DNA of 64,000 nucleotides, taken from Sphingomonas hankyongi. Lineage in GTDB: Bacteria; Pseudomonadota; Alphaproteobacteria; Sphingomonadales; Sphingomonadaceae. The first letter of the stretch is position 1, and every line of letters begins with the position of its first letter. Below the pieces are notes generated by a model, which was not told the origin of the DNA, searched no databases, and saw only the letters and a program-made list of their open reading frames with translations. The position numbers were made by a program, and so were the translations under genes. The DNA lies in NCBI RefSeq assembly GCF_023516575.1, contig NZ_JAMGBE010000004.1, positions 1-64,000 of the forward strand, written 5' to 3'. This document shows positions 28,426-37,679 of this stretch, one piece after another.

Positions 28426-31026
28426 ATGGCCCGAGCGGACTCTCCGACACCGATGATGGCGCAATATCGCCGCCTGAAGGAAGAAGCCGGCGAGGCCTTG
28501 CTTTTCTATCGCATGGGCGACTTCTTCGAGCTGTTCTTCGACGACGCGAAGATTGCCGCCGGATGCCTCGACATCGCCCTCACTAAGCGCGGGGAAGACA
28601 GCGGCGAGCCGATTCCCATGTGCGGAGTGCCGGTGCACTCGGCCGATTCCTATCTCGCGCGGCTGATAAAGGCCGGTCACAGGGTCGCCATCGCCGAGCA
28701 GACGGAGAGTCCGGCGGAGGCACGCAAGGCGCGGGGCTCCAAGGCCCTGGTCGAGCGAGCAATCATCCGGCTGGTCACGCCCGGGACGCTTACCGAGGAG
28801 ACGCTGCTGGAAAGCGCCGCGGCCAACTGGCTTGCGGCGGTTGGGCGCGCCGGCGACGAGTGGGCGATCGCTGCTGCCGACATATCAACCGGCCGGTTCG
28901 AGCTCGTGACCTGTGGGACAGGCGAGCTAGCATCCGAGCTGGCGCGGATCTCGCCTGCCGAGACGATTTCGGACGCACCGATTCCCGGGACCCATACGGT
29001 CATCGGCAAAGGCGGATTCGACAGCCTTGCTGGGGAGCGGGCCCTCAAGGCGCGCTTGGGGCTGACGACCCTCGACGGGCTCGGAGGCCCCTCGCGCGCC
29101 GAGCTGGCCGCTGCGGGCGGCCTTCTCACCTATCTGGATGCGACCCAAAAAGGCGCGGAAATCCTTCTTGACGCTCCGCGCCGCGTTCAGCGGTCCAGCC
29201 ATATGGCGATCGACGTCGCCACGCGCGAGAGCCTCGAGCTCACGCGATCGGTCGCCGGCGCAGTGGCAGGAAGCCTGCTCGGCGAGGTGGACCGCTGCCA
29301 AACCGCCGGCGGCCGCCGCCTATTATGCGAGGACATCGCAGCGCCTCTCACCGACAAATCCTCAATCGAGCAGCGTCTCGCACTCGTCGCATGGCTTCAC
29401 GGCGACGCACTGCGCCGCGAACGCGTCCGTCAGCGGCTGCGTAGCTTGCCCGATTTCGCGCGCGCGCTGGCACGGCTTGCTGCCGCTCGCGGGAGCCCCC
29501 GAGACCTCGCTCTAGTCCGCGATGGGCTCGGCGAAGCGCGCGGCCTGCAGGATGAGCTCGAACAGGAAGCCGAGCGGCCGCAGCTGCTTGAGAGCCTTCT
29601 GCCGAAACTCGGCGGCCATGGAGCGCTCGTTGATCGGCTGTCGCGTGCGCTCGTCGCCTCACCCCCGATCGATGCGTCGAAGGGCGGTTATATAGCCGAG
29701 GGATATGATGCGGCGCTCGACGCTTTGCGCGACGCCGCGTCGCTCGGACGCCGGGCGATCGCCGCGCTCGAGAACAAATATCGTGAGTCCACCGGCATCG
29801 GCTCGCTGAAGATTCGGCACAATTCGGTGCTCGGCTATCATGTCGAAGTTTCGGCCAAGCATGCCGACAGGCTGATGGGACCGGACAGTGGCTTCACGCA
29901 CCGCCAGACTCTTGCCGGCGTTGTCCGCTTCAATTCGCCCGAACTCCATGAAGAGGCATCGCGGGTCGTTGAGGCGGGAGGCCACGCTCTCGCCAGCGAA
30001 GCAGCCCATGCCGCGGAGTTGACCCAACTGGCGGTCGCCGCGGCGCTCCAGATCACGTCGACCGCCGAGGCCATTGCCCGTATCGACGTTTCGGCTGGCC
30101 TCGCCCAGCGCGCGGCAGAGGGCGGGTGGACCGCGCCGCACCTCACGGACGATCCCTGTCTGGAAATCGAGGCTGGACGGCACCCCGTAGTCGAGACTGC
30201 ACTCGCAAATACTGGAGATCGGTTCGTCGCCAACGACCTTTCGGTAGGTACAGAAGATCGGCTGTGGCTGATCACCGGACCCAACATGGGCGGCAAGTCG
30301 ACGTTCCTGCGTCAAGCAGCGCTAATCGCCGTCCTAGCGCAGGCTGGAAGCTTCGTCCCGGCGGCGCGCGCCAAGATCGGCATGGTCGACCGCTTGTTCA
30401 GCAGGGTCGGCGCGTCCGACAATCTTGCGCGCGGCCGATCGACCTTCATGGTCGAAATGGTCGAGACCGCCGCTATCCTGGCTCAGGCGACGCCGAAGAG
30501 CCTCGTGATCCTCGACGAGATCGGCCGCGGAACCTCGACCTACGATGGCCTTGCCATCGCCTGGGCGGTGGTCGAGGCTATGCACGACCAGCTCAAGTGC
30601 CGAACCTTGTTCGCCACGCATTACCACGAACTGACGCGGTTGGCCGGACGGCTCGATGCATTGTCTCTCCACCATGTCCGCGCCCGCGAATGGAAAGGCG
30701 ATTTGGTCCTGCTTCACGAGGTCGCCGACGGCGCTGCCGACCGCAGCTACGGAATCGCCGTGGCGAAGCTCGCAGGACTGCCGCCAGCCGTGGTCGCGCG
30801 GGCCAAGGCAGTGCTCGCGAAGCTTGAGGCAGGCCGTGACGCCACCGGCGGCATTGCCGCGGGACTCGATGATTTGCCCCTGTTTGCCGCGATCGCCGAA
30901 CCCGACCAGGCGCCTGATCCGCTCGGGAGCGAGCTGGACTCGATCGATCCGGACAGCCTGACGCCACGTGAGGCGCTCGAAGCGCTCTACCGCCTAAAAC
31001 GGATAGGCGCCGAGCGAAGCCGATGA
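28426..31026 (+). CDS. mutS: DNA mismatch repair protein MutS
   Basis: 866 residues. The mismatch-binding domain has FYRMGDFFELFFDDA (the Phe-x-Glu reader). The clamp and lever domains follow. The ATPase has Walker A GPNMGGKST near residue 620, the FMVEMVETA segment and Walker B LVILDEIGRGTSTYDG, then the ATHYHELT switch. It recognises mispairs and starts repair with MutL. It diverges from maeB with 88 bases between starts. Its stop overlaps the glnD start (ATGA). Confidence 0.97.
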   Translation: MARADSPTPMMAQYRRLKEEAGEALLFYRMGDFFELFFDDAKIAAGCLDIALTKRGEDSGEPIPMCGVPVHSADSYLARLIKAGHRVAIAEQTESPAEARKARGSKALVERAIIRLVTPGTLTEETLLESAAANWLAAVGRAGDEWAIAAADISTGRFELVTCGTGELASELARISPAETISDAPIPGTHTVIGKGGFDSLAGERALKARLGLTTLDGLGGPSRAELAAAGGLLTYLDATQKGAEILLDAPRRVQRSSHMAIDVATRESLELTRSVAGAVAGSLLGEVDRCQTAGGRRLLCEDIAAPLTDKSSIEQRLALVAWLHGDALRRERVRQRLRSLPDFARALARLAAARGSPRDLALVRDGLGEARGLQDELEQEAERPQLLESLLPKLGGHGALVDRLSRALVASPPIDASKGGYIAEGYDAALDALRDAASLGRRAIAALENKYRESTGIGSLKIRHNSVLGYHVEVSAKHADRLMGPDSGFTHRQTLAGVVRFNSPELHEEASRVVEAGGHALASEAAHAAELTQLAVAAALQITSTAEAIARIDVSAGLAQRAAEGGWTAPHLTDDPCLEIEAGRHPVVETALANTGDRFVANDLSVGTEDRLWLITGPNMGGKSTFLRQAALIAVLAQAGSFVPAARAKIGMVDRLFSRVGASDNLARGRSTFMVEMVETAAILAQATPKSLVILDEIGRGTSTYDGLAIAWAVVEAMHDQLKCRTLFATHYHELTRLAGRLDALSLHHVRAREWKGDLVLLHEVADGAADRSYGIAVAKLAGLPPAVVARAKAVLAKLEAGRDATGGIAAGLDDLPLFAAIAEPDQAPDPLGSELDSIDPDSLTPREALEALYRLKRIGAERSR

Positions 31027-33719
31027 GCCTTATCGACGTCGACAATCGCCGCGCGATCATCGACCGACGCGCCATCGCCGAACGCTTTAGGAGCGGAGGC
31101 GATGTTGCCGAAATCCTGCGCAAAGCACTTGAGGCCGGCCGCGAGGAGATCGCCAGTCGCATTGCCTCCGAACCGGGAAGCGGACGCGCCGCTGCGCAAG
31201 CGACGGCGTTCCTGCATGATCAAATCGTGCGACTTGCCTATGAAGCCGTCATTGGCACGACCGACCCGGCGCTGGCACTCGTGGGCCTAGGTGGGACGGG
31301 CCGAGGCGAGATGGCCCCGTATAGCGACCTCGACCTCATGTTTCTCACCGCTAAGCGGCCAAGCCCCGAGACAGAGCAGATCGCGCAAGCAATGCTCCAC
31401 CTGCTGTGGGACTTGAAGATCAAGGTAGGCCACTCGGTTCGCTCGACGACCGATCTCATCTCTCTCGCAAAAAGCGACATGACGGTGCGAACCGCCTTCC
31501 TGGAAGCGCGGCCGATTTGCGGGACCACTCAGGTCTTCGACGGTGTCATGCAGCGATTCCGGACGGACGTTGTGGCCGGAACATCCGCCGAGTTCGTCGC
31601 AGCCAAGCTCGCGGAGCGCGACGAAAGGCACGTCCGGATGGGCGACACGCGGTACGTGGTCGAGCCCAATGTGAAGGAGGGCAAAGGCGGCCTTCGCGAC
31701 CTGCACGCGCTATATTGGATCGGCAAATATGTTCACGGCGTCGAACGCTCGGCTGATCTCGTAAGCGCCGGGCTGCTCACTGCCGCGGAATATCGTGGGT
31801 TCGATCGCGCCGAGCGCTTTTTCTGGTCGGTGCGCTGCCACCTGCACTTGCTCGCAGGCCGCGCCGAGGAGCGGCTCGGCTTCGAGCACCAGCGGCAGAT
31901 CGCGGAGATCATGCGTTACGCGGACCGGCCCGGGAAGTCCGCCGTCGAGCGGTTCATGCAATTCTACTTTCTCAATGCAAAGTCGGTCGGGGATCTCACG
32001 GGCGTATTCCTCGCGCAGCTGGACGAACAGCTGGGCAAAAAAGGCTTTCGCTTCGCTTTGCCGACCATCCTGCGGAAGCCGAAGCGGCTCGCCGGTTTCG
32101 TGCTCGACCGCGGTCGACTGTCCATCCCAACGGATGGTTTCCTCCGCGACGAGCCTTTGCGGCTGCTTGAGATTTTCGCACTTGCCGCACGCGAACAACT
32201 GGAGATTCACCCCACTGCGATGCGGGCCGCAACTCGCGATGCGACGCTCATTGGCCGCAAGCTACGCGACGATCCCCGGGCGAATGCATTCTTCATGGAG
32301 GTTCTCACTTCGATCCACCATCCCGAGACGGTGCTGCGGTGGATGAATGAGGCGGGCGTATTCGGCCGCTTCGTTCCAGATTTCGGTCGCGTCGTCGCTC
32401 AGATGCAATTCGACATGTACCACCATTATACAGTCGACGAGCATTCAATACGGGCGATTGGACTGCTCGCGGCAATCGAGCGGGGGGAACTGAAGGATGA
32501 TCATCCGCTATCGACGGCGCTCATCAAGCAGATCGCGTCTCGACGCGTCCTCTATGTCGCGGTTCTCCTGCACGACATCGCAAAAGGACGCGGCGGAGAT
32601 CACAGCGAGCTTGGAGCGGAAATCGCACTGCGCCTCTGCCCACGGTTAGGGCTCGATCCGGCCGAAACCGAGACGGTTTCGTGGCTAGTGCGCTATCACC
32701 TCCTGCTGTCGTCGACAGCCTTCAAGCGCGACATTGCTGACCCAAAGACGATCGAGGACTTCGTCCGTCTCGTGCAAAGCCCCGAGCGCCTGCGGCTCCT
32801 GCTCATACTGACGGTGGTCGACATTCGGGCGGTAGGTCCGAGCGTTTGGAATGATTGGAAGCGCAGCTTGCTGAGAACGATGTTCGAAGCGGCAGAGGAA
32901 CGTTTGCGCCTCGGCCACAAGCAGCATGGAAGAGCCGAACTGGTCGAAGCGCGCCAGAAGGAGCTTGCAGACGCCGTAAACTGGTCTGCGAGAGCAGTTA
33001 AGGCGCACGCGAAGCGGCTGCCGGACAGCTACTGGCTCGCAGAGCCTCCATCCTGGCAGATCGCCAATGCAAGGCAGGTCGCAACGGCCGAGGCGCACAT
33101 TGGCGATGCGCAGCCGAGCGTTGCGGTGGAAAACGATCTGGAAAGCGGGGCTACCCGCGTCAGCGTCTTCACGCCGGATCGGGAGGGGTTGTTTTACCGC
33201 ATATGCGCTGGGCTCGCTGGAGCCGGCGCCAACATTATCGACGCCCGGATCCACACAACTCGCGACGGCATGGCTCTCGACAACCTCTTGGTTTTGGACG
33301 GTCGCGGCAAGTCCTATACCGACAAGCGTCTACGGGGGCGGCTGGCAAGAGCGGTTGAAGTGGCGCTTTCAGCGACAAACCCGCCGCCACTGCCTCAGAC
33401 TCAAACTAGCAGTCCTCGCAGTAAGGCCTTCACCGTAGCTCCCTCCGTCGCCATCGCTGACCGCGCGTCGACTCGCACCACCGTCGTCGAAGTCAACGCT
33501 GGCGACCGGCCGGCCCTACTCGCTGCGCTCACCGCGGCGATCCACGCAGAAGGACATCGCATCCACTCGGCGCACATCGCGACTTACGGTGAGCGAGCCG
33601 TGGACGTTTTTTATCTCACCCGCGCCGACGGCAAGAAACTGAGCGAGCGCGATATCGGCGCGCTGCGCGATGCGCTTGTCTCGGCGGCAGGGCGGGATTC
33701 ACGAGCCGAGGCGGCCTGA
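31023..33719 (+). CDS. glnD: PII uridylyltransferase/uridylyl-removing enzyme
   Basis: 898 residues. The nucleotidyltransferase domain shows GLGGTGRGEMAPYSDLD. A linker follows, then the HD uridylyl-removing domain (YTVDEHSIRAIG and LLHDIAKGRGGDHSELG), then two ACT domains (VFTPDREGLFYRICAGLAG and VEVNAGDRPALLAALTAAI) that sense glutamine. It adds or removes UMP on PII proteins and so sets nitrogen assimilation. It is coupled to mutS by a four-base overlap, an arrangement also known in other alphaproteobacteria. Confidence 0.96.
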   Translation: MSLIDVDNRRAIIDRRAIAERFRSGGDVAEILRKALEAGREEIASRIASEPGSGRAAAQATAFLHDQIVRLAYEAVIGTTDPALALVGLGGTGRGEMAPYSDLDLMFLTAKRPSPETEQIAQAMLHLLWDLKIKVGHSVRSTTDLISLAKSDMTVRTAFLEARPICGTTQVFDGVMQRFRTDVVAGTSAEFVAAKLAERDERHVRMGDTRYVVEPNVKEGKGGLRDLHALYWIGKYVHGVERSADLVSAGLLTAAEYRGFDRAERFFWSVRCHLHLLAGRAEERLGFEHQRQIAEIMRYADRPGKSAVERFMQFYFLNAKSVGDLTGVFLAQLDEQLGKKGFRFALPTILRKPKRLAGFVLDRGRLSIPTDGFLRDEPLRLLEIFALAAREQLEIHPTAMRAATRDATLIGRKLRDDPRANAFFMEVLTSIHHPETVLRWMNEAGVFGRFVPDFGRVVAQMQFDMYHHYTVDEHSIRAIGLLAAIERGELKDDHPLSTALIKQIASRRVLYVAVLLHDIAKGRGGDHSELGAEIALRLCPRLGLDPAETETVSWLVRYHLLLSSTAFKRDIADPKTIEDFVRLVQSPERLRLLLILTVVDIRAVGPSVWNDWKRSLLRTMFEAAEERLRLGHKQHGRAELVEARQKELADAVNWSARAVKAHAKRLPDSYWLAEPPSWQIANARQVATAEAHIGDAQPSVAVENDLESGATRVSVFTPDREGLFYRICAGLAGAGANIIDARIHTTRDGMALDNLLVLDGRGKSYTDKRLRGRLARAVEVALSATNPPPLPQTQTSSPRSKAFTVAPSVAIADRASTRTTVVEVNAGDRPALLAALTAAIHAEGHRIHSAHIATYGERAVDVFYLTRADGKKLSERDIGALRDALVSAAGRDSRAEAA

Positions 33720-33723
33720 AGAA

Positions 33724-33753
33724 AAAGGCCCCGCCATCGCTGGCGAGGCCTTT
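33724..33753. terminator. Terminator hairpin between convergent glnD and the TonB receptor
   Basis: An eleven-pair stem (AAAGGCC-C-CGCC with GGCG-A-GGCCTTT, one internal mismatch, six-base loop). It has an A-tract on the left and a T/C-rich tract on the right, so it can serve transcripts from both directions. It starts four bases after the glnD stop and ends 16 bases before the receptor stop. Confidence 0.8.
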
Positions 33754-33769
33754 CCCCCTTTTCAGAAGT

Positions 33770-36700
33770 TCAACCCCGTTCGCCGCGTTCCACCGGCGGA
33801 GGCGGAGGTGGCGGCGGCGGCGGTGCCGGCTGCTCCACGATCGGAGGCGGCGGCGGAGCCGGCGGAGCAACATAAGGCGGCGGCGCCTTGGGAGCGAAGC
33901 CGAGCTTTGAGCGCAGGGTCACGCCAAACGTACGCGGCTCGCCCAGGAACACGCCATAAAGCTGGTTGGACCGGTTCGGCGGAAGCGGCGGGAGGCAGAA
34001 GCCATTCGCAGCTCCCCGCGCGGTGCAGCTTCCCTGCAGGAACGCGTCGAAGGCAATCTGATAAATATTCTTGTCGAACAGGTTTTGACCCCACAGCTCG
34101 ACAGCCCAACGATCCTCGGGTCCACGCACACCGACGCGGCCGTTGAAGACCCAATAGCCGTGCTGGATTTTTTCGAAATCGAGGTCAGAGCCAGTATTGT
34201 ACTGAGACTGGTGACGGGTATCGATGTAGAACAGACCGCGCAGTCCCGAGCTTCCGATCGGCGGCGTCCAGGCCAGCGACGACGTGACTGTCCAAAGCGA
34301 CGAGTTCGAAATGCGCCGCCCGGGTAGCTGGAACAACGCGTTGGTAAGCGCGCGGCCGTCCGCACCGACCAGGTTATTGCGATACTTCGTATCGGCATAA
34401 GTTACGCCAAGGTTGAAGTTCACGTTCTGGATCGGACGAGAGAAAAGTTCGAACTCGACACCCTTCGATTTTACGCCCGCTTTGGTGCCGCTGTCGCAGG
34501 CTCCGGTCGTAGCGCTGTTGTCCGCGTCGGCGCCATTGAGATCGTCCTTACAGGCGTTGATATTCTCGACGATGAAGTTGACGCCGTTGAACGTGTTTAG
34601 CTGGAAATCACTGAACAGCTGGCGGAACACAGCGACGTTAATATCGAGGCCGCGGCCATTGTACTTGGCGCCCAGCTCAATCGCGTCGTTCGTCTCGGGC
34701 TTGAACTCCAGATCGTCCGCGCTGGCATGTTGCGCGCAGCCGGTCGGCAGCGTTCCGCTGGTGGGGCAGACCTGCCCGGCGATCGGAATGCCAAAGCTGT
34801 TCAACGAGATCTGACGGGTAAGCGCCGAGCGATCCATGTTGAACCCGCCGGCCTTATAGCCGTGCGCATAGCTCACATAGGTCAGCAGGCGGTCGGTCGG
34901 CTTGTAGCTGAGGACGACCGTACCCGAGAGCTTGTTATCGGTGTGGGTGCCATCGATCTCCGCGCTGTGACCGGCGACGCTCGGGTTCGCGCAAGGCAGC
35001 TGGGCCAGCGAAGTGCCAGTAAACGCGCTGCAGGCAATGTTGTTGTCGAGAAGCTCGGAGTTCAGCTCCTTCCTCTCATGCGTGTAGCGGGCGCCGACGG
35101 TGAGCTTGAGCTGCTCCGTGATTGAAAAGATGTTGTGCGTGAACAAAGCCCAGTGGTTGGCTGTCTGATGGAAATCGTCGGCGATGATCCCGGTGTTCGC
35201 CAGCCGGAAGCCCGAAGTCGGCGCTTGGGCAAGCACGAGATTCTCGAACCCGTTGTTCGTGAAGATCGGCGCCTGGAAATTGATCGGGGCAGGCAAGAAT
35301 GCGCTGTTATCGAGCCTGCCGAAGGCACCTACCGTTGTAATGGTCGTCGCGAGCTGTTGCAGTACCGCCGGCGGCGTCAGCGGGTTCCCAGCAGCCGTCA
35401 AGAACTGGCCGACAAGGTTATCGCGCACCGCGGTTGCGACCCCGGTGCTGAAGCAAGTCGGGCTAAGCGGATTGATCAACGTGGGCTGAGCCACCAGCGC
35501 CGCGAAGGTGTTGGCCGCCAGGCAGCTCGACAGATCGTCGAAGTCCTCGCCGTAGCGGATCGAGTCCTGGCTACGAAGCTTCTCGTTCGCGTAATAGCCG
35601 CCGACGAGCCAGTCGAGGCGGTTGTTGAACGTATTGCCTTGAAGCCTCAACTCTTGGGTAAAGGTCTTGAATCGGTTGAACGCGGTTCCGTCGTCGGGGC
35701 GGTAGGCGATATCGAGGTCAGAATAATCGATGTCGCTGCCGCGGATGAGCTTGTTGAAGCGATAGGCCGTGATCGACGTCAACTCGCCCCAGCCGAAGTC
35801 GTAGACCCCTTCGCCGGACAGGCCCCAGTCCTTCACGTCCTGCCGGTAGCTGCGTCCGGGTGAGATCACGACGTCCCGATCGAACGGATCGTCCGGAACG
35901 GTCGCGCCGAGCGCTTCCATTAGCGGCTTGAAGCTCGAAGGAGCTGCTACGAAGCCCCCATTGCCATCGCCGACATGGTCTTCAGCGGGCACATAGGGAG
36001 CGGCGCAACATTCCTCGTCGCGCTTCGAATAGTCGCCGACGATGCGGAAGGAGAAATTGTCGGACGGCTCGAACAGCACCTGGCCGCGAAGCAGCCAGCG
36101 ATCACGATCGTTCACGTCGCGGCCTGATACGAGGTCTTCGACGAAGCCGTCGCGCTTCATCCAGACGCCGTCGAGACGCGCGGCGATCGTGTCGCTCAGC
36201 GGCCCTGTGACGCTCAGCTCCATTCGGCGCATGTCATAATTGCCGATGTCGAGCTGACCGGCGACTTCAGGCTGGAACAGCGGCTTGGCCGTGATCACCG
36301 AGATGAGGCCGGCAGAAGTGTTGCGGCCGAACAAAGTACCCTGCGGACCGCGGAGAACCTCGACGCGGTCGACTGGGCCGAGCTCGGTAAGGCCGGCGCC
36401 GACGCGACTGCGGTAAACGCCGTCGATAAAGATGCCCACGGAGCTTTCCAGTCCGGGGTTGTCGCCGACCGTGCCGATGCCACGGATACGGGCCGTAGAG
36501 GCGCCGGCCTCCGACTGGGTCGAAGTGACGAGCAGCGACGGCGAAACCTGCTGCATCTGACGTATGTCGGTCGCGCCCGTGTTTTCGAGCGCTTGCGCAG
36601 TGACCGCGCTGACCGCCAGTGGGACATCCGAAAGCGCCTCGTTACGCCGCGTCGCGGTAACGACGATATCGCCCGCATCGACAGGCTGTTGCTCGACCGC

Positions 36701-36856
36701 CTTGTCTGAAACGGCAGCGCCTTCCGCAGTTGCCCCCTGCGTCGGCTCGGCCGCTGCTTTATCGGTATCCGTGGTCGATTGTGACGTTTGCGCGAATGCC
36801 GGAGTCGACAGTGCAAACAGGCCTGCTGAAAGCAGCCAAGCGGACTTGCGGTTCAT
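33770..36856 (-). CDS. TonB-dependent outer-membrane receptor with proline-rich C-terminal tail
   Basis: 1028 residues, GGGGAGAG before the ATG. There is a signal peptide ending AFAQ at about residue 23. The plug domain (about 65-190) includes IVVTATRRNEALSDVP, RIRGIGTVGDNPG, FIDGVYRSR and VEVLRGPQGTLFGRNTSAG. A large beta barrel follows, ending VTLRSKLGF. Barrel receptors normally stop at that Phe, but here 41 more residues follow, of which over half are proline. The FGRNTSAG plug and Sphingomonas-like pattern fit receptors for siderophores, sugars or plant compounds; the ligand is unknown. It follows infC on the same strand, about 160 bases downstream, and may be transcribed separately. Confidence 0.93.
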   Translation of the reverse strand: MNRKSAWLLSAGLFALSTPAFAQTSQSTTDTDKAAAEPTQGATAEGAAVSDKAVEQQPVDAGDIVVTATRRNEALSDVPLAVSAVTAQALENTGATDIRQMQQVSPSLLVTSTQSEAGASTARIRGIGTVGDNPGLESSVGIFIDGVYRSRVGAGLTELGPVDRVEVLRGPQGTLFGRNTSAGLISVITAKPLFQPEVAGQLDIGNYDMRRMELSVTGPLSDTIAARLDGVWMKRDGFVEDLVSGRDVNDRDRWLLRGQVLFEPSDNFSFRIVGDYSKRDEECCAAPYVPAEDHVGDGNGGFVAAPSSFKPLMEALGATVPDDPFDRDVVISPGRSYRQDVKDWGLSGEGVYDFGWGELTSITAYRFNKLIRGSDIDYSDLDIAYRPDDGTAFNRFKTFTQELRLQGNTFNNRLDWLVGGYYANEKLRSQDSIRYGEDFDDLSSCLAANTFAALVAQPTLINPLSPTCFSTGVATAVRDNLVGQFLTAAGNPLTPPAVLQQLATTITTVGAFGRLDNSAFLPAPINFQAPIFTNNGFENLVLAQAPTSGFRLANTGIIADDFHQTANHWALFTHNIFSITEQLKLTVGARYTHERKELNSELLDNNIACSAFTGTSLAQLPCANPSVAGHSAEIDGTHTDNKLSGTVVLSYKPTDRLLTYVSYAHGYKAGGFNMDRSALTRQISLNSFGIPIAGQVCPTSGTLPTGCAQHASADDLEFKPETNDAIELGAKYNGRGLDINVAVFRQLFSDFQLNTFNGVNFIVENINACKDDLNGADADNSATTGACDSGTKAGVKSKGVEFELFSRPIQNVNFNLGVTYADTKYRNNLVGADGRALTNALFQLPGRRISNSSLWTVTSSLAWTPPIGSSGLRGLFYIDTRHQSQYNTGSDLDFEKIQHGYWVFNGRVGVRGPEDRWAVELWGQNLFDKNIYQIAFDAFLQGSCTARGAANGFCLPPLPPNRSNQLYGVFLGEPRTFGVTLRSKLGFAPKAPPPYVAPPAPPPPPIVEQPAPPPPPPPPPPVERGERG

Positions 36857-36987
36857 GCTCTCTCCCCTTTGGCGCGACGGGATCGCGCTTGAGGGCGAGG
36901 CTAATCCTGAATTGCCCGATTAGGGAAGCAATCCACGAGGCGCAGAACAACATTGCCGCGCGACTGCAGCAGTTTTGCAACAGCAGT

Positions 36988-37020
36988 GTAAGTAAGCCCT
37001 CTGGCGAAGCGCCAACTTAC
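36988..37020 (-). terminator. Possible terminator hairpin at the infC 3' end
   Basis: An inner TGGCG/CGCCA stem with a three-base loop (37002-37014) sits inside an outer GTAAGT/ACTTAC pair that includes the infC stop codon. There is no clear T-run on the minus strand, so termination may be partial. Confidence 0.35.
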
Positions 37021-37565
37021 TTGGGCGCAAGCACCATCAGCATCTGGCGGCCTTCCATGCGCGGGTGCGCCTCGACCTTGGCCATTTCCGCCGTCTGCTC
37101 CTGAACACGCCGGAGAACGGCCATGCCAAGCTCCCCGTGCGCCATCTCGCGTCCGCGGAAGCGCATCGTGACCTTCACCTTGTCCCCCTCCTCGAGGAAC
37201 TCGAACACCTTCTTCATCTTGGTGTCATAGTCGTGATCGTCGATGTTCGGACGCATCTTGATCTCCTTGATCTCCTGCGTCTTCTGCTTCTTGCGCTGCT
37301 CGGCGGCCTTCTTCTGCGCCTCATATTTGAAGCGGCCGATGTCGAGGAACTTGGCGACCGGCGGATCGGCATTGGGGGAGATCTCGACCAGGTCGAGCCC
37401 AACTCCCTGTGCCTGCTCAAACGCTTCGCGCGTATACATCACGCCCAGATTTTCGCCGTTTTCATCGATGACGCGGACTTTCTGCGCCTGGATGAACTCG
37501 TTGTAGCGGGGGCCGCTCATCGGCGGCGGCGGCGCCATCGAACGGCGCGGATAGGGCGGTGGTAT
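37017..37565 (-). CDS. infC: Translation initiation factor IF-3, probably started at an AUA codon
   Basis: About 182 residues from an ATA codon at 37565, or 173 from the first ATG at 37538. The IF-3 N-domain ([43 protein letters not shown]), the Lys-rich linker and the C-domain ([31 protein letters not shown]) are intact. IF-3 prevents premature 50S joining and rejects non-standard starts. A GGAG lies eight bases before the ATA, while the ATG has no ribosome site. infC is classically started at a rare AUN codon and repressed by its own product. It lies 114 bases downstream of thrS. Confidence 0.9.
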   Translation of the reverse strand: MPPPYPRRSMAPPPPMSGPRYNEFIQAQKVRVIDENGENLGVMYTREAFEQAQGVGLDLVEISPNADPPVAKFLDIGRFKYEAQKKAAEQRKKQKTQEIKEIKMRPNIDDHDYDTKMKKVFEFLEEGDKVKVTMRFRGREMAHGELGMAVLRRVQEQTAEMAKVEAHPRMEGRQMLMVLAPK

Positions 37566-37679
37566 AGTGCAATCTCCAGTCAGTTGGTCGAACAGGGCAG
37601 GTAGGACCTTGGGCCTCGAATGAAAAGTCCGGGCGAACAAATGTGAGTCATTTTTGCCGCGACCTGTGGCGGCTTGGCG

